Shown: positions 54,501 through 64,000 of the stretch, piece after piece
How the letters are laid out: each line of letters starts with the position of its first letter
Numbering within the stretch: position 1 is the first letter of the stretch
Assembly (NCBI GenBank): GCA_916610825.1
Contig: OU744451.1
Coordinates: 13,355,520-13,419,519 of the forward strand
Direction of reading: 5' to 3'
DNA length: 64,000 nucleotides
Origin: Haliclystus octoradiatus
Taxonomy: Eukaryota > Cnidaria > Staurozoa > Stauromedusae > Haliclystidae
Translations under genes and position numbers: made by a program
The notes under the pieces: model-generated
Databases searched by the model: none
Told to the model about the DNA's origin: nothing
The model's input: only the letters and a program-made list of their open reading frames with translations

Positions 54501-57500
54501 TATATCAATGACCTTATTTCTAAATTAGACCCACAATATGGCATCAGGTAAAGTGGAACATTGTTTAATAATTAATTTGTCTGCTGTTTGTTTTTGGCTC
54601 AACACTCACTTCAATTATGGTGCCAATGCCAGCAGGTACAAGAACAAGCAGACTTGTCTTCTCATCCATCAGATAAAGAAATATAATGGTAGTGCTGATA
54701 CATCTCCAAATAACTGATACAAAAAATGCATTTACCTATTAATACAATCATTACTGTTTAATTAGTTGAATATCACAACATGTCAGACCCTTCAGTTGAG
54801 ACATTCAATTGAGTCACGAATTCATTATAAACAGATTGAGAAAACGTAATTTCCATCTCCAATAAAAATGTTTTACCTGTTCTTGTTGACATTCCAACCA
54901 TCGACCGTTTTTGCCGCCAGTAGCTGATATCGTTTTTGAAGGCAAGAAAGTCAAAGAGTGCCTGAGATAGAAAATCATCACATCGCATTCAACAATCATC
55001 AAACAGTTTCCCCCTACAATATTGTATTTCAATGGAGGCGTTTATCATAAATATTTTGCTGCTAATACATATCAATTTTCTAATAATATCAATGAGTGTT
55101 TAAAGTAACAATGATGACGAGGGGGAGAATGACAACGGTTCTGGCATACTGTTACAAGGGTCTGCTATGTCTAATTCAGTATCCTACTTAAAAGATTTTC
55201 AGTATTTTTCAGTAGGTTCTAGGTTTTCAGATTTTCAAATCCATAGTGTGTGTAGCCTAGCATTGTCAAATTGTCAAATTTGATCTTGAACTGTGACTTG
55301 TTTAGAGCCCTTTTGGAGCTATACAGATTAAATTTGGGATGTACAGATTAGCTTCCATGGCAGCGCTATGATTAGGATAGATCGAATACTGTATATTTAA
55401 TATCATACTTGGAACATTGTTTAAGGCCATCAAGGACTTGGAAATGGAAAAACAACTTCCGTCAAACGAGAAGCTAAAATAAACTCACAGTGGCAACCCG
55501 TTATTGCTTTTGTAGTTAGTCATTTTGCACTGCTTGTGTTAATGGAATGCGATACAGTACACAGCTCTTATCTGTACCATATCACTTAGTTGTAATGTCT
55601 AGTTAATCAGTATCAAGGAAAATAATAATCCTTACATGTAAGATGGCAATAAAGAATGTGACAGCTAAGAAATACAAATTTGTATTTGTAAATATTCCTT
55701 TGATCTCATCCACATCTTTATCAGAGAACCCTACCAAATAATAAAAATCTGAGAGTAAATAAATTGAACATGAAGCAGATTGATAAAAAATATGCTACAG
55801 TGTAACCCGCTTATGTGCAATTCGGATAAGTGAAATATAATATCTGCAAACTGGCTTTGAAACCTGTTAAACAATTTCCTGGTCAAGTCCCTGGTGAACA
55901 ATTTCCGATAACTGCAAATTTGGATAAATGCAATGAAAACCGCTGGCAATTTTGACTTGCACTTAAGCGGGTAACACGGTATTTCAATCTCTGTCCTACC
56001 AAATCCCTTCATTCGTACTAGCGTCTGTTCAACTGTTGCCCAAATCCTCAAACGACCAATACTAACTGGATAATGCTCTATCACCAACGGTGCAATATCC
56101 ATAGATGCGTTGACTTCCTAAAAACAGTTTGAACAGTCCAAATTAGCAAGACAATATGAGTATGTATGTGAATAAATATTATAATTTCAATCTTCCCCTT
56201 ACTGAACTGTGCCTCTCAAGAGTGCTAAGGCCATCAATATATAACAATGGTAAATATGAGCCATCCCTTGAAAATCTAGAAAAAAACCAAACATTTTAAT
56301 AAGTAATAAAGTACAAAATATAACCACGGAATGAATGTATATAAATGTCTTAAGAATGTACAGAAATAGGCAAATTCGTTCCTTTCCCAGGTTGTTTGAT
56401 TTTGAAGAGTTGTTGATGAACTGATCAATGACATTTTGCGGACTATTGTCATGCACGGGACACTGACCTGATTCTCAGCAGGTTAAACGGTTGTTCATAT
56501 ATACGAGTCTGAAGTTATTTGTTCAAACTTATAACTTCATGACATCTTCAATAAAATAAAATAACTCACTTTATAATATGAAATATGTCACCAGGAATAG
56601 CCATCCTCTCAAATGATACATTATGCGTCACAGTATAAATGACTAGCTTATTGTAAACATGTGTCACAGGCTTTGAATTGCTCTAAAAGGTAAACATTTG
56701 AAAGAAAGATGAGTTGATGCCTACCATATATGCTTGCATTGGCTACAGGGTTGGCACCAGAGGGGGTAAAGGGGATACAGCCCCCTCGTTGGAGATGAAT
56801 TTTTTTAACATATAAATGGATAGATGAAAATGGATAGTATAAAACAAATAACATCATAATAAGACCATGGGAACTGTCCTACGCAATGATTGCTCTAAAG
56901 TAAGTATTCAAGAGCATCTACGTATAAGCATCTTGCTTGTGGATATCCAAATCCTCAACTAAACTTCTCGTGTTTGGATATTTCGTTTCAACTGTATACT
57001 GTAATAAATCAATCTGACATATCTAACACATCGGATATTATTAATGATATTGAAGTATTGAAGTGTTTTGTAATTGTACGGAAATACATTGAGTCTGTTT
57101 GTTATCAGGTCCAACATTGGTTACCTCCTTTTCTATACAAGATATTGTAAGGTTTTTTGGGTTAAAAAGGTTTAAAAAGGGGGAATAACCCATTTGAGCA
57201 GGAACATCCAAAAGTACCACAGCAAGCTTCCCTTCGTCATATGAGACAGATAGATTAAGTCTGACTCTGACTTTGACTTAAATATATGTAGATTTAGATC
57301 AGCAGCATTTAAATTCTATTCATGACAATGATTGCTTACCTCTGACATTTTGTCGGTTATCAAATTGAACGTCTTCCCCCTTGGAATACCATATCTTGTT
57401 AACTTTGTTCTCACATACGTTGATCTATCTTGTGTGTTAAATGGGGATTCAGAAATTTTATGAAGAAAGACATGGGCATATAAGGAGCCATTGTTTTTCG

Positions 57501-57720
57501 TTTTATTTGGCAGGGTTATGTTCACTATACTGCAACATATAAAAACACACAAAAATTTTTATCACCTACTTCAAAGATAATTATGCTGTCAAGCAAACAA
57601 GAACGGTCGCCATCTTACTTACTATTTGCCATATTCTTCTATGCTAAAACTGTCATTCTTAAACAACAAATCCATGTCATTTATTTTAAAACTATCAGAT
57701 GTACTAGTATAGACCGTAAC
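48541..57720 (-). CDS. CLPTM1L: CLPTM1L (lipid scramblase of GPI biosynthesis), last 16 exons
   Basis: CLPTM1L is a multi-pass ER membrane protein that scrambles glucosaminyl-phosphatidylinositol for GPI-anchor assembly. Exons: 57623-57720, 57340-57529, 56570-56682, 56203-56275, 56000-56117, 55636-55730, 54877-54961, 54610-54713, 53869-53934, 53718-53768, 51470-51552, 51325-51359, 50827-50882, 49927-49971, 49205-49320, 48541-48664; 1,452 nt in phase, 483 residues. Landmarks: [103 protein letters not shown]. Several hydrophobic membrane segments lie in the C-terminal half. The first exon (about 50 residues, with the first membrane segment) is not found to 64000; mobile elements fill 57.9-64 kb, so intron 1 probably continues outside. 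Confidence 0.95.
50158..50620. mobile_element. GTTCATGAAC-family element, copy in CLPTM1L intron
   Basis: AGTTCATGATCTTACGAACA then GTTCATGAACTTCATG at the left pairs with AACGTTCATGAACTTTTTTA at the right. A second pair of ends inside (50483-50612, with GATGTTAAATGGCCCAATTT) suggests nesting of two family members. Confidence 0.6.
53083..53173. repeat. Dispersed hairpin repeat, copy 2
   Basis: CACTGACTTAGCAGTGTGAC then TGGTGCTTGGTCTTGGTGG, and the inverse CCACCAACCAAGCACC at the right, match 34380-34492. Confidence 0.6.
55798..55979. mobile_element. MITE, CAGTGTAAC family (TA target), copy 3
   Basis: CAGTGTAACCCGCTTATGTG at the left is inverted as TTGCACTTAAGCGGGTAACA at the right. TA flanks at 55796-55797 and 55980-55981. 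182 bp, in a CLPTM1L intron, with interior similarity to the copies at 27172 and 30469. Confidence 0.78.
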
Positions 57721-57933
57721 CTAAACAAATAATAAGAAAAAAACATGAATAAATAGCAACAAACATACCATAAAAACAACAGGTTTGTACTCAGAATAGC
57801 TATGTGCTTAAATACATTGATCTATTTTGATCCCTCTCTCAAAGGGATATGAAAAAATCTTTGCAAATCAACTCAACGTCCATTTCAAAGTGATTGGTTT
57901 AAGTCGAGTCGAGGAGAGAGCACATGTTTTTTT

Positions 57934-58785
57934 TTGTTTTTTTTTCGTGTTTTAATTTTACGTTTATATTACGAATTGCAAACTGATGCTCATGGAGTGA
58001 AAAGGATATCGTACAGCCATACATACAACGTTCATGATATTAATGTACGGAAAGAAGAAATACAGAACTATTTTCATATACACGGATTTTACCAAGATGA
58101 CATTGAAAAAGATGACAATAACAAAAAATCAGAAAACAACATTACATTCTACCGGGAACAGAAGAAGAAAACCAAATATCTCAACTTTTCAATATTTCCT
58201 GAAGGTAAAGTAATTGTCACTATTGCTCTAGGATTAAGGGCTTTTGAGACCTCACATTTTCCTGCTTTGAAATTGTTGATCGCTGAGAAGTCCACCATTC
58301 GAATTGATGTTGATAAAAATTGAGAAACCTCTGTCAAGAAGCTTAATCCGACAAGGAGTCCAATTTCAGACCTATCCGAATCCGATCTATCAGTAACCAT
58401 GGTTACTCCTAAGCGATCCTTTTTAAATATAGGCCGCTTAACGAAGTCTCCAAGTACGCATACAGAATCTAAATCAGAATTAGATATCCTGAAAATTGAA
58501 ATGAAAGAAATTAAAGAAATGAATCTACTGCAGCAAAAGCAAATAAATACTTTAAGTAGCCAAGTCTCTTCAATGCTTAAATGTCTAGAAAATGTCAAAC
58601 ATGATAATGCTGTTTTAAAACAACAAATCTTAGTTTTGAGAATTCCTGATCAAGTCCAATCAACAGGTAACCCTAAACCGGCACAAAGTTATGCATCAGT
58701 CACCAATTCTTCAGCATCTTTTGTCAATTTGGTGAAAAAACTACAAAGAGAACAACACCATCAAATGCAAGAAAATCAAATATAG
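57934..58785 (+). pseudogene. LINE ORF1 remnant
   Basis: Two frames separated by one TGA (58321-58323) and a short gap read as one ORF1-like protein. The first part is basic and charged; the second has a coiled coil (about 58450-58650, heptads with MNLLQQKQINTLSSQVSSML). It then carries PAQSYASVTNSS, the P-x-SYA-x-V motif seen in ORF1 of many CR1/Jockey-type LINEs. On the opposite strand to CLPTM1L and presumably in its first intron. Confidence 0.65.
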
Positions 58786-60625
58786 TAGTTTCCGGACTAG
58801 AAAAACTTGCAAGTAAAACTGACGAATCTCTTATGGTGGAACTGGCTCATGATCTGGGTATAGATCTTCACAACATCGTTGTTTCGACAAAAAGATTAGG
58901 GAAAATAAATTAAGGGAAAGTACAGCCTCTTCTTGTCCAACTTAATCCCCTAAAGAGAGACCAATTCCTTAAGGTAGCAAAATATTTAAGGAAAATCAGT
59001 ACCAGAAAATCGGTATTTATAGCTTCTGATCTAACACCAGAGGAACAGAAAGCATCATTTGAAAATAGAAATAAATTAAGAGAAATGCAGAAAGCCTATC
59101 CTGGAGAAAACTTCAAATTAAATTATCGCTGTCAGTGCCCCATCTGAAAATAACGGTACATGACTTTCATCAAATTTATTACTTCATGTTTCCATTTTGT
59201 TATGGAATGTTGAAGGTTTAAACGGCATCCTGAATACCTATCCAAGTAAAGACATTTTCAATGATCCATCTATTATTATTTTAACAGAGACATTTACATC
59301 TTCTTACCCAACGGAATTTCCCGACTATTACACATTTATTGCTCCTGCCAAACCACCATCTGGCAATGGTACTTGCCCTACAAAAGGTTTACTTATTTTA
59401 TGCAAAGGGTTTTTAAACCCTCTTGAGATTGTAAATAGTCAAAGATGTATTGGCATAACCACGGATTTGTTCAACATTTTCTGTTTTTACTTTCCACCAA
59501 AAACTGACATTGCTCATATACTTGAGAATGTTACTTCTGTCTTAGCAACTGCCAGAATTTAATTGAAGGACTGTCTATTCTTGATTTTTATATTATAAAT
59601 GACCATATGAAACCAACCTACATCGGTCCAAATGGAAGTAGTACGATTGATCTTATCTTTACAAAGTTACCACCGTATCACATAGAGTCTCATTTTATTA
59701 CTTCGGAAGTTCATAGAAAACATCAACCAGTACAAACGAACTTTATTTTTCCTTCTGTAACACAACCACCAGTTATTCCTCAAAAGCCTAAGCTCAAGCG
59801 CATTGTTGACATTACAAGACTATCAAACCATCCACTGCTTGAAAACGCTAAGACTAACCTAGAAAATAGAGACATTGAAGGCTCTCTGGATTCTATCCAA
59901 AGTGCTTTGATTGATTCTTGTCCAATTTATATTAAAAAACCAAACTATCATCAACCTTGGTTTGACGGCGAATGCAAACAAAAGAAACTGGCACTTAAGA
60001 AAGTAAAACAGCACCCATCAGATAAAGTAACAAGACAGAAATATAATAGTTCAAGAATTGAGTACAAGAAAATAATTAACAACAAAAAAGAAGCCCATAG
60101 AGAGAAATCCATTTGTGATCTTCTAGAAAAAGTTAACAAAAAGCCTTGGTTACTATTTACAAAACATTCAAAACAATTCTCTACAACGATCCCCCTTTCT
60201 GTACTATCCATGCATTTCATAAATTTACTTGACCCGAACAATTAGTCTCCTGAATTCAATTTTGATGGTATCGATATTTGCACAAATCCTGATGACTCCG
60301 AAAACCTGCCCTGGTACAATCAATTATTCGATGAAGAAGAAGTTTACAGACAATTATACAAAAATTGACACGCAAGGCCCCGGGTTTAGATGGTATAACA
60401 AACGAACATTTATATTATTCTCTTGATATTCTTCTTCCTTATTGGACGGAACTTTTTAATTTATGTGTAATATTGGGGTATAGAGATATAATGGGAAATA
60501 ATAAATAGAGATTTGTTATTTGTCAAGCTTAAAGAACAATTTGGTATAAATGGTCTACTTCTGCGTTTAATAGGTGTTCTACTAAAAGGAAATTTTATCA
60601 ATGATTTGTACCATCAACTACAACA
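58786..60625 (+). pseudogene. LINE ORF2 remnant (endonuclease, linker, start of RT)
   Basis: Successive frames give LWNVEGLNGILN (start of the APE-type endonuclease), IIILTETFTSSYP, then GPNGSSTIDLIFT (endonuclease end). The linker contains PWFDGECKQKKLALKK. In another frame from about 60376 comes GPGLDGITNEHLYY with LDILLPYWTELFNLC (first RT motifs), and 60513-60620 resembles the next RT block. Several stops and frameshifts show it is dead. The rest of RT is missing where the Penelope-like element begins. Confidence 0.75.
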
Positions 60626-63620
60626 TGGTGCAAGAAGAGCTGATCGCAAAGACAAAAAACTTTGCCTGCACGATCCATCTCTTAAATGCAATTTATTCAA
60701 TGCTATTGAATACGCCAATGACAACAGGCGAGTTGTAGAAGAAGACAAGCAGTCGAGGCCCAGACACAACATTATACTGGATGAATTCAAAGATACTCTC
60801 TTTGAACTGCCAAATTCATTGCAGAATGCACAGCCCAGGAATGATGACAACAACAGTCATCACAACAAGCGGAACAAAAACCGCAACAACTCACATGGTA
60901 AACCAAAGCGTCTTGGGATGACAGGACCAAGATCACATTTACAAACCAAAAAACAATACACAAAAAATGACGATGACCAAACTGACAAAACTATTGACAA
61001 ACATGCAGACAAAATTGACAATACAAATGCTGACGAAAACGTTGACAGACCTGATGATAAAATAAAATCCACCACCACATCAAGCAACTCATTGAAAAAC
61101 ACCACCACCACAACCATGAGTAGCAGCAACAGCGACAACACTGTCAACACCAGCAGTACCAACAGCACCAATAGCAACGACAGCATACCAAATGGCCAAC
61201 GGAGCCCACAACACCAGGATGACCGCAGAAGTAGGAGCAGAAACACCAATGACATCAACAACAGAAGAAACAACAACAGAAGCAGTAGCAACAACAACAA
61301 CAACAACAGAAGCAGAAGCAACAACCACAACAACAACCACAGAAGCAGAAGCAACAACAACAGCAGCAGAGGCAGTAGTAACAACAGCAGCAGACGAGGC
61401 AGCCGTCAACATTACCGGTCGAACAACCATCAGGGTTATAACCATCAGGGTTATAGGCCTAACCACAGAGACGCTAGAGGCCGAAGCCACAACAGCAACG
61501 GCAAAAACAGGCAATCCAATCACAGGAGCTGACTGGGAAATTCACTGAAAAGCCTAGACAGCTTCTATTTCTATATAACAGGGCTAAGACCTGAAATAAA
61601 TAGCATGGTAACTAAACTAACCGATAAATTAACCATAGCTTCAATATTTCAAAATATAACAAATGAAAATTACATCACACAGTCTCCTAATTCACAGTCT
61701 CTCACAAGAGACCTCTTGCGCATGGGAATCCTAAAAGAAACTGTTGTCAATCTTAGCCACTTTGAGTTTACAAAAACCCAGATGCAGGTTTTATCTCTTG
61801 GTCCAAAGTACATACCTATTGACATAGGGGGACCAGACCCAATTGAGCTCACTAGACATCTAGATATCTTCAAACAGCGCATCAGACGCTCATATCGGCA
61901 ATGGGTAGACCGACATAAGCTACCTAACCAAGAATTAATACTGGTGAATCAGCTCTATAAGAAACTATACTTTAACAAGAGCAAATCTAAACAATCTAAG
62001 CAATCTAGTGGAAACAAAACCCTAGAAATTTACCTTTCTGAGCTCGATAACCATTTAGAATGTCTCTTGAAAATTGTACAGAAACAACACCAATCGACAA
62101 ATAACAATTCACGCATAATTCGGAAACTTGCCTCTCTTCGAAATACTCACGACTTGATCTTGAAAAGGGCAGATAAAGGAGGAGCACTGGTAGTCATGAA
62201 CAAAACAGATTATCTATCAAAATGCCTCAAACATCTTGACGACTTGCAAACATACCAACCATTGGGCCAAACGGACCCAAGCTCACGAATGAATACGTCT
62301 ATCGATCGCTTGCTAGATCGATTAGCTCGACAAGGTCTTATTGACGCGGCCACACGAAATGCACTGACCCTTCCAAGGGACACTCGTGCAAGCATTTTCT
62401 ACACACTGCCCAAGATACATAAAGCAGATGTACCAGGCAGGCCGATCGTTTCCAGTTGTAACTCACATACTGAGGGCCTATCCACATACGTCGATATTTA
62501 CAGCCACTGAGAAAACTAATCCGTTCTCACATTCGTGATTCATCTGATTTTCTTCAGAAAATCAAACATATCACAATTCCAGCAAATTCATTACTCGTCT
62601 CTCTTGACGTAGTCTCGCTGTACACGAATATCGACCGAAAACTTGGAATAGAGGCCGTGAAATCATTCATTTCAAAGCACAAACAGTCCTACACAGGACT
62701 ACCTGTCGATGCAGTCCTAGATAGCATTAACATGATACTATCTACAAATTACTTTCGTTTTGGACAGAACTTCTATCTGCAAATTTCAGGCACAGCAATG
62801 GGTACTCGATTCGCCCCCAGCTACGCCGATATTTATATGGCCGATGTCGAAGAACGCTTCTTAGACACACAAACAAAGAGACCGCTTTGTTTTTATCGTT
62901 ACCTTGACGATATATTCATGATCTGGCAACACCCTCAATCCGATCGATTTATTCGTCACGCATCTAAATCAGATCCATGAGAAACTGAAATTTACAGCTA
63001 GCATATCAACTACCAATATGCCGTTTCTAGACTTGAACATATATGTCTCATCAAATGCACTCCAATCTGACATATATATCAAACCAACAGATGCACACAA
63101 CATCGTATCGCTTGACTCATACCACAGTCCCGCCACTAAATGGGGCATTGTCAAGTCACAAACTAATCGATACCTAAATATCATTGCAGACTACACTTTC
63201 CGATTATATGTTCTCTACCTGCTGTTTGTGGCCAAAGGCTACCCCCACAAACAAGTACTTCAACTCATGCAGATAGCGTACCAAACACGCGGCCATGACA
63301 ACCGCCGCAAACCTAGAATAACACTAGAGAACTCGATTTTGATGACTGCACCATATCATCACTCTCTGAAACCCATATTCAATCACCTGTTTGAGACGAC
63401 CATCAAAACATTATTTTATACACATATGCAGTTCCATGATATGGAACCACACCTAACATTCAGCAGAAACAGAACTTAGGAGACGCTCTAATCAACACAT
63501 GTGATGGACCTAATGATGTTACGCTCTTGTAGAAATTGTTATCAGATAGCCTGTAACAATGATTAATTCAACATAATTCATTTAAGGGATCCTGCTGGGA
63601 ATTGGTATTAGTGCCTATGC
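60626..63620 (+). mobile_element. Penelope-like retroelement with Asn/Ser/Arg-rich leader frame
   Basis: The first frame (to 61532) is low complexity from about 60840, rich in N, S, T and R with repeated NNN and RSRS. RT frames follow, broken by frameshifts near 62495 and 62985. RT landmarks in order: LILKRADKGGALVVMN (62155-62205, the DKG motif shared by Penelope and telomerase), LPKIHK, GRPIVSS, LVSLDVVSLYTNI (motif A), GTAMGTRFAPSYADIYM (motif B), YRYLDDIFMIW (motif C, YLDD catalytic pair), MPFLDLNIY, and a thumb ending near 63478. No GIY-YIG endonuclease follows, so it is either an endonuclease-lacking type or 3' truncated. Boundaries are approximate. Confidence 0.8.
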
Positions 63621-63639
63621 AGTCACCCGCTCCACCCGG

Positions 63640-63972
63640 GCAATTTGTAAGTTTGATTGCACCTTTCTTAAAATTACACAATCTATTGGAAAATGACCAC
63701 CGCTATGCTCCAGTTCTGCAATAAGTGGATGGCAGTTGTCAAATCAACCAAATAGACATTATATCACGCGTCTATCAATCCACGGTTTTCATCATCTTAT
63801 CTGTATGACTAGTGGATTCCATCACCCTGATGAGGCATGTTCATGTAAACAATGCGGGTTATCTTCATCGTATTTGTACCATATTCTTAATTGTCCAAGT
63901 ATCGAGTCCTATACCGATTTTGTTAAAAAATATAAAGCAAAATAATGCTATTTGAATAAGAAAAAAAAAATT
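63640..63972 (+). pseudogene. LINE 3' end remnant
   Basis: A frame reading HHPDEACSCKQCGLSS and YLYHILNCPSIESY has the C-x-C-x2-C...H-x3-C pattern common at the C-terminus of non-LTR ORF2. An A-rich run follows at 63960-63970. It may be the tail of the LINE whose front is at 57.9-60.6 kb, separated by the Penelope-like element and a loss of most of RT. Confidence 0.55.
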
Positions 63973-64000
63973 ATTAATATAACTAACTACAGTAATTACA

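Noticed and set aside
60860-61548. Leu-rich and Val-rich antisense frames and an overlapping Thr-rich frame
   Set aside because: Shadows of the Asn/Ser/Arg-rich, CAA/AAC-repeat frame of the Penelope-like element.

Overview
This is animal nuclear DNA: AT-rich, with small exons, GT-AG introns and several families of mobile elements. Six conserved protein-coding genes can be read exon by exon, five of them from or to a true start or stop. The proteins are clearly animal orthologues but fairly divergent from the vertebrate ones, and APCDD1 plus the many TAGGCCTA octamers suggest a marine invertebrate deuterostome. The lineage is my inference and is not proven here.

Layout from left to right. 1-1560: a tandem array of 260-bp units, each carrying a hammerhead ribozyme, framed by AT-rich inverted repeats and followed by a 5'-truncated Penelope-like element (GIY-YIG end). 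2464-8007 (-): the 5' end of MARCHF6 (RING-CH E3 ligase of ER-associated degradation), with two copies of its first coding exon; the region between them holds a LINE remnant, foldback elements and a young non-autonomous LTR retrotransposon. 8358-12551 (+): DET1, two exons. 14397-20467 (-): APCDD1, three exons. 22385-41984 (-): NUP93, 27 coding exons, 815 residues, reconstructed completely. 42168-47140 (+): PDCD5, six exons. 48541-57720 (-): CLPTM1L, the last 16 exons; the first exon is not seen. 57900-63990 (+): a decayed LINE and a Penelope-like element with a long Asn/Ser/Arg-rich reading frame.

The genes do not form a pathway. Pairs are arranged head to head (MARCHF6/DET1 and NUP93/PDCD5, the latter with only 183 bp between start codons) or tail to tail (DET1/APCDD1 and PDCD5/CLPTM1L). 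Introns and gaps carry MITE-like foldback elements whose target duplications point to mariner-like (TA), Kolobok/piggyBac-like (TTAA) and hAT-like (8 bp) families.

The most unusual observation is the hammerhead array at 205-929. It has the structure of a metazoan retrozyme or Penelope pseudo-LTR array and predicts a 260-nt self-cleaved RNA monomer. Next are the duplicated MARCHF6 first exon with a possible 45-nt intron, and the LTR element whose pre-insertion site survives as a paralogous repeat at 43.1 kb.
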